Below are positions 63,931 to 64,000 of a stretch of 64,000 nucleotides of DNA, piece by piece. The notes below the pieces were generated by a model. The model ran no database searches. It saw only the letters and a program-made list of their open reading frames with translations, and had not been told where the DNA came from. The stretch covers positions 11,110,917 to 11,174,916 of the forward strand of contig NC_062995.1 of the NCBI RefSeq assembly GCF_023078275.1. Direction: 5' to 3'. A program made the translations under genes and the position numbers. Position 1 is the first letter of the stretch. Every line of letters starts with the position of its first letter. This stretch comes from Leguminivora glycinivorella (taxonomy: Eukaryota > Arthropoda > Insecta > Lepidoptera > Tortricidae).

Positions 63931-64000
63931 AAGGCAAGGGTCGAAAATTCCAAGTGTATGACATTTCCGAAGCCTCGTGGCGCCCTCTAGCCATCGCTGA

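Overview
The window looks like nuclear DNA of a moth or butterfly (Lepidoptera). It has GT-AG introns, C2H2 zinc-finger genes whose N-termini carry the acidic AVKDELVLGPE-type block I associate with lepidopteran finger families, tRNA-derived SINEs, RTE/Jockey-like LINE fragments, Gypsy LTR elements, and hAT, Tc1-like and piggyBac-like non-autonomous DNA elements. The species assignment is inference; I see no bacterial operon, CRISPR array or intact cellular tRNA or rRNA gene.

Layout. 1-4020 is a GC-hairpin satellite of about 40 units of 99-102 bp, followed by a 120-bp minisatellite (4024-4782). From 6104 to about 49330 there are three tandem copies of a segment of roughly 20 kb (starts near 6104, 25783 and 46133). 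Each copy carries pieces of the same minus-strand zinc-finger gene. Reading right to left, the gene has exon 1 (acidic, rich in VKxE motifs), a symmetrical phase-1 exon 2, a very long intron 2, and a terminal finger exon. Gene A = 26757-26436 / 26201-26070 / 13709-12489. Gene B = broken exon 1 near 47034-46779 / 46545-46399 / 35144-34178. A third copy has exons 1 and 2 at 7097-6776 and 6558-6412, plus an orphan second exon 2 at 5125-4979; its finger exon is not in the window. Each long intron holds one Gypsy element with a perfect target duplication and visually identical LTRs: Gypsy-1 at 14369-23476 (itself carrying a nested 3.0-kb non-coding LTR element on the minus strand) and Gypsy-2 at 39010-45120.

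Right of 49330 the organisation changes. A hAT-like element (49361-50532) precedes a plus-strand zinc-finger gene (50908-53942) with a frameshift, a nonsense codon and an inserted THAP-type fragment. A repeat-dense stretch follows, and then two exons of another minus-strand zinc-finger gene (59456-59358 and 56647-56495). Their intron contains at least three inverted-repeat elements nested in one another. The right end is MITEs, dispersed repeats and a minus-strand tRNA-derived SINE.

Most interesting signals. Both Gypsy elements end gag with CAG TTT TTT CGN GAC TAA and continue pol in the +1 frame, a candidate conserved UUU-CGN +1 recoding site. Gypsy-2 carries an extra small membrane-protein ORF before gag. 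The satellite has a higher-order order of unit types and hairpin arms that vary together. Many coding breaks are single-base changes at homopolymers, so some may be assembly errors rather than biology.
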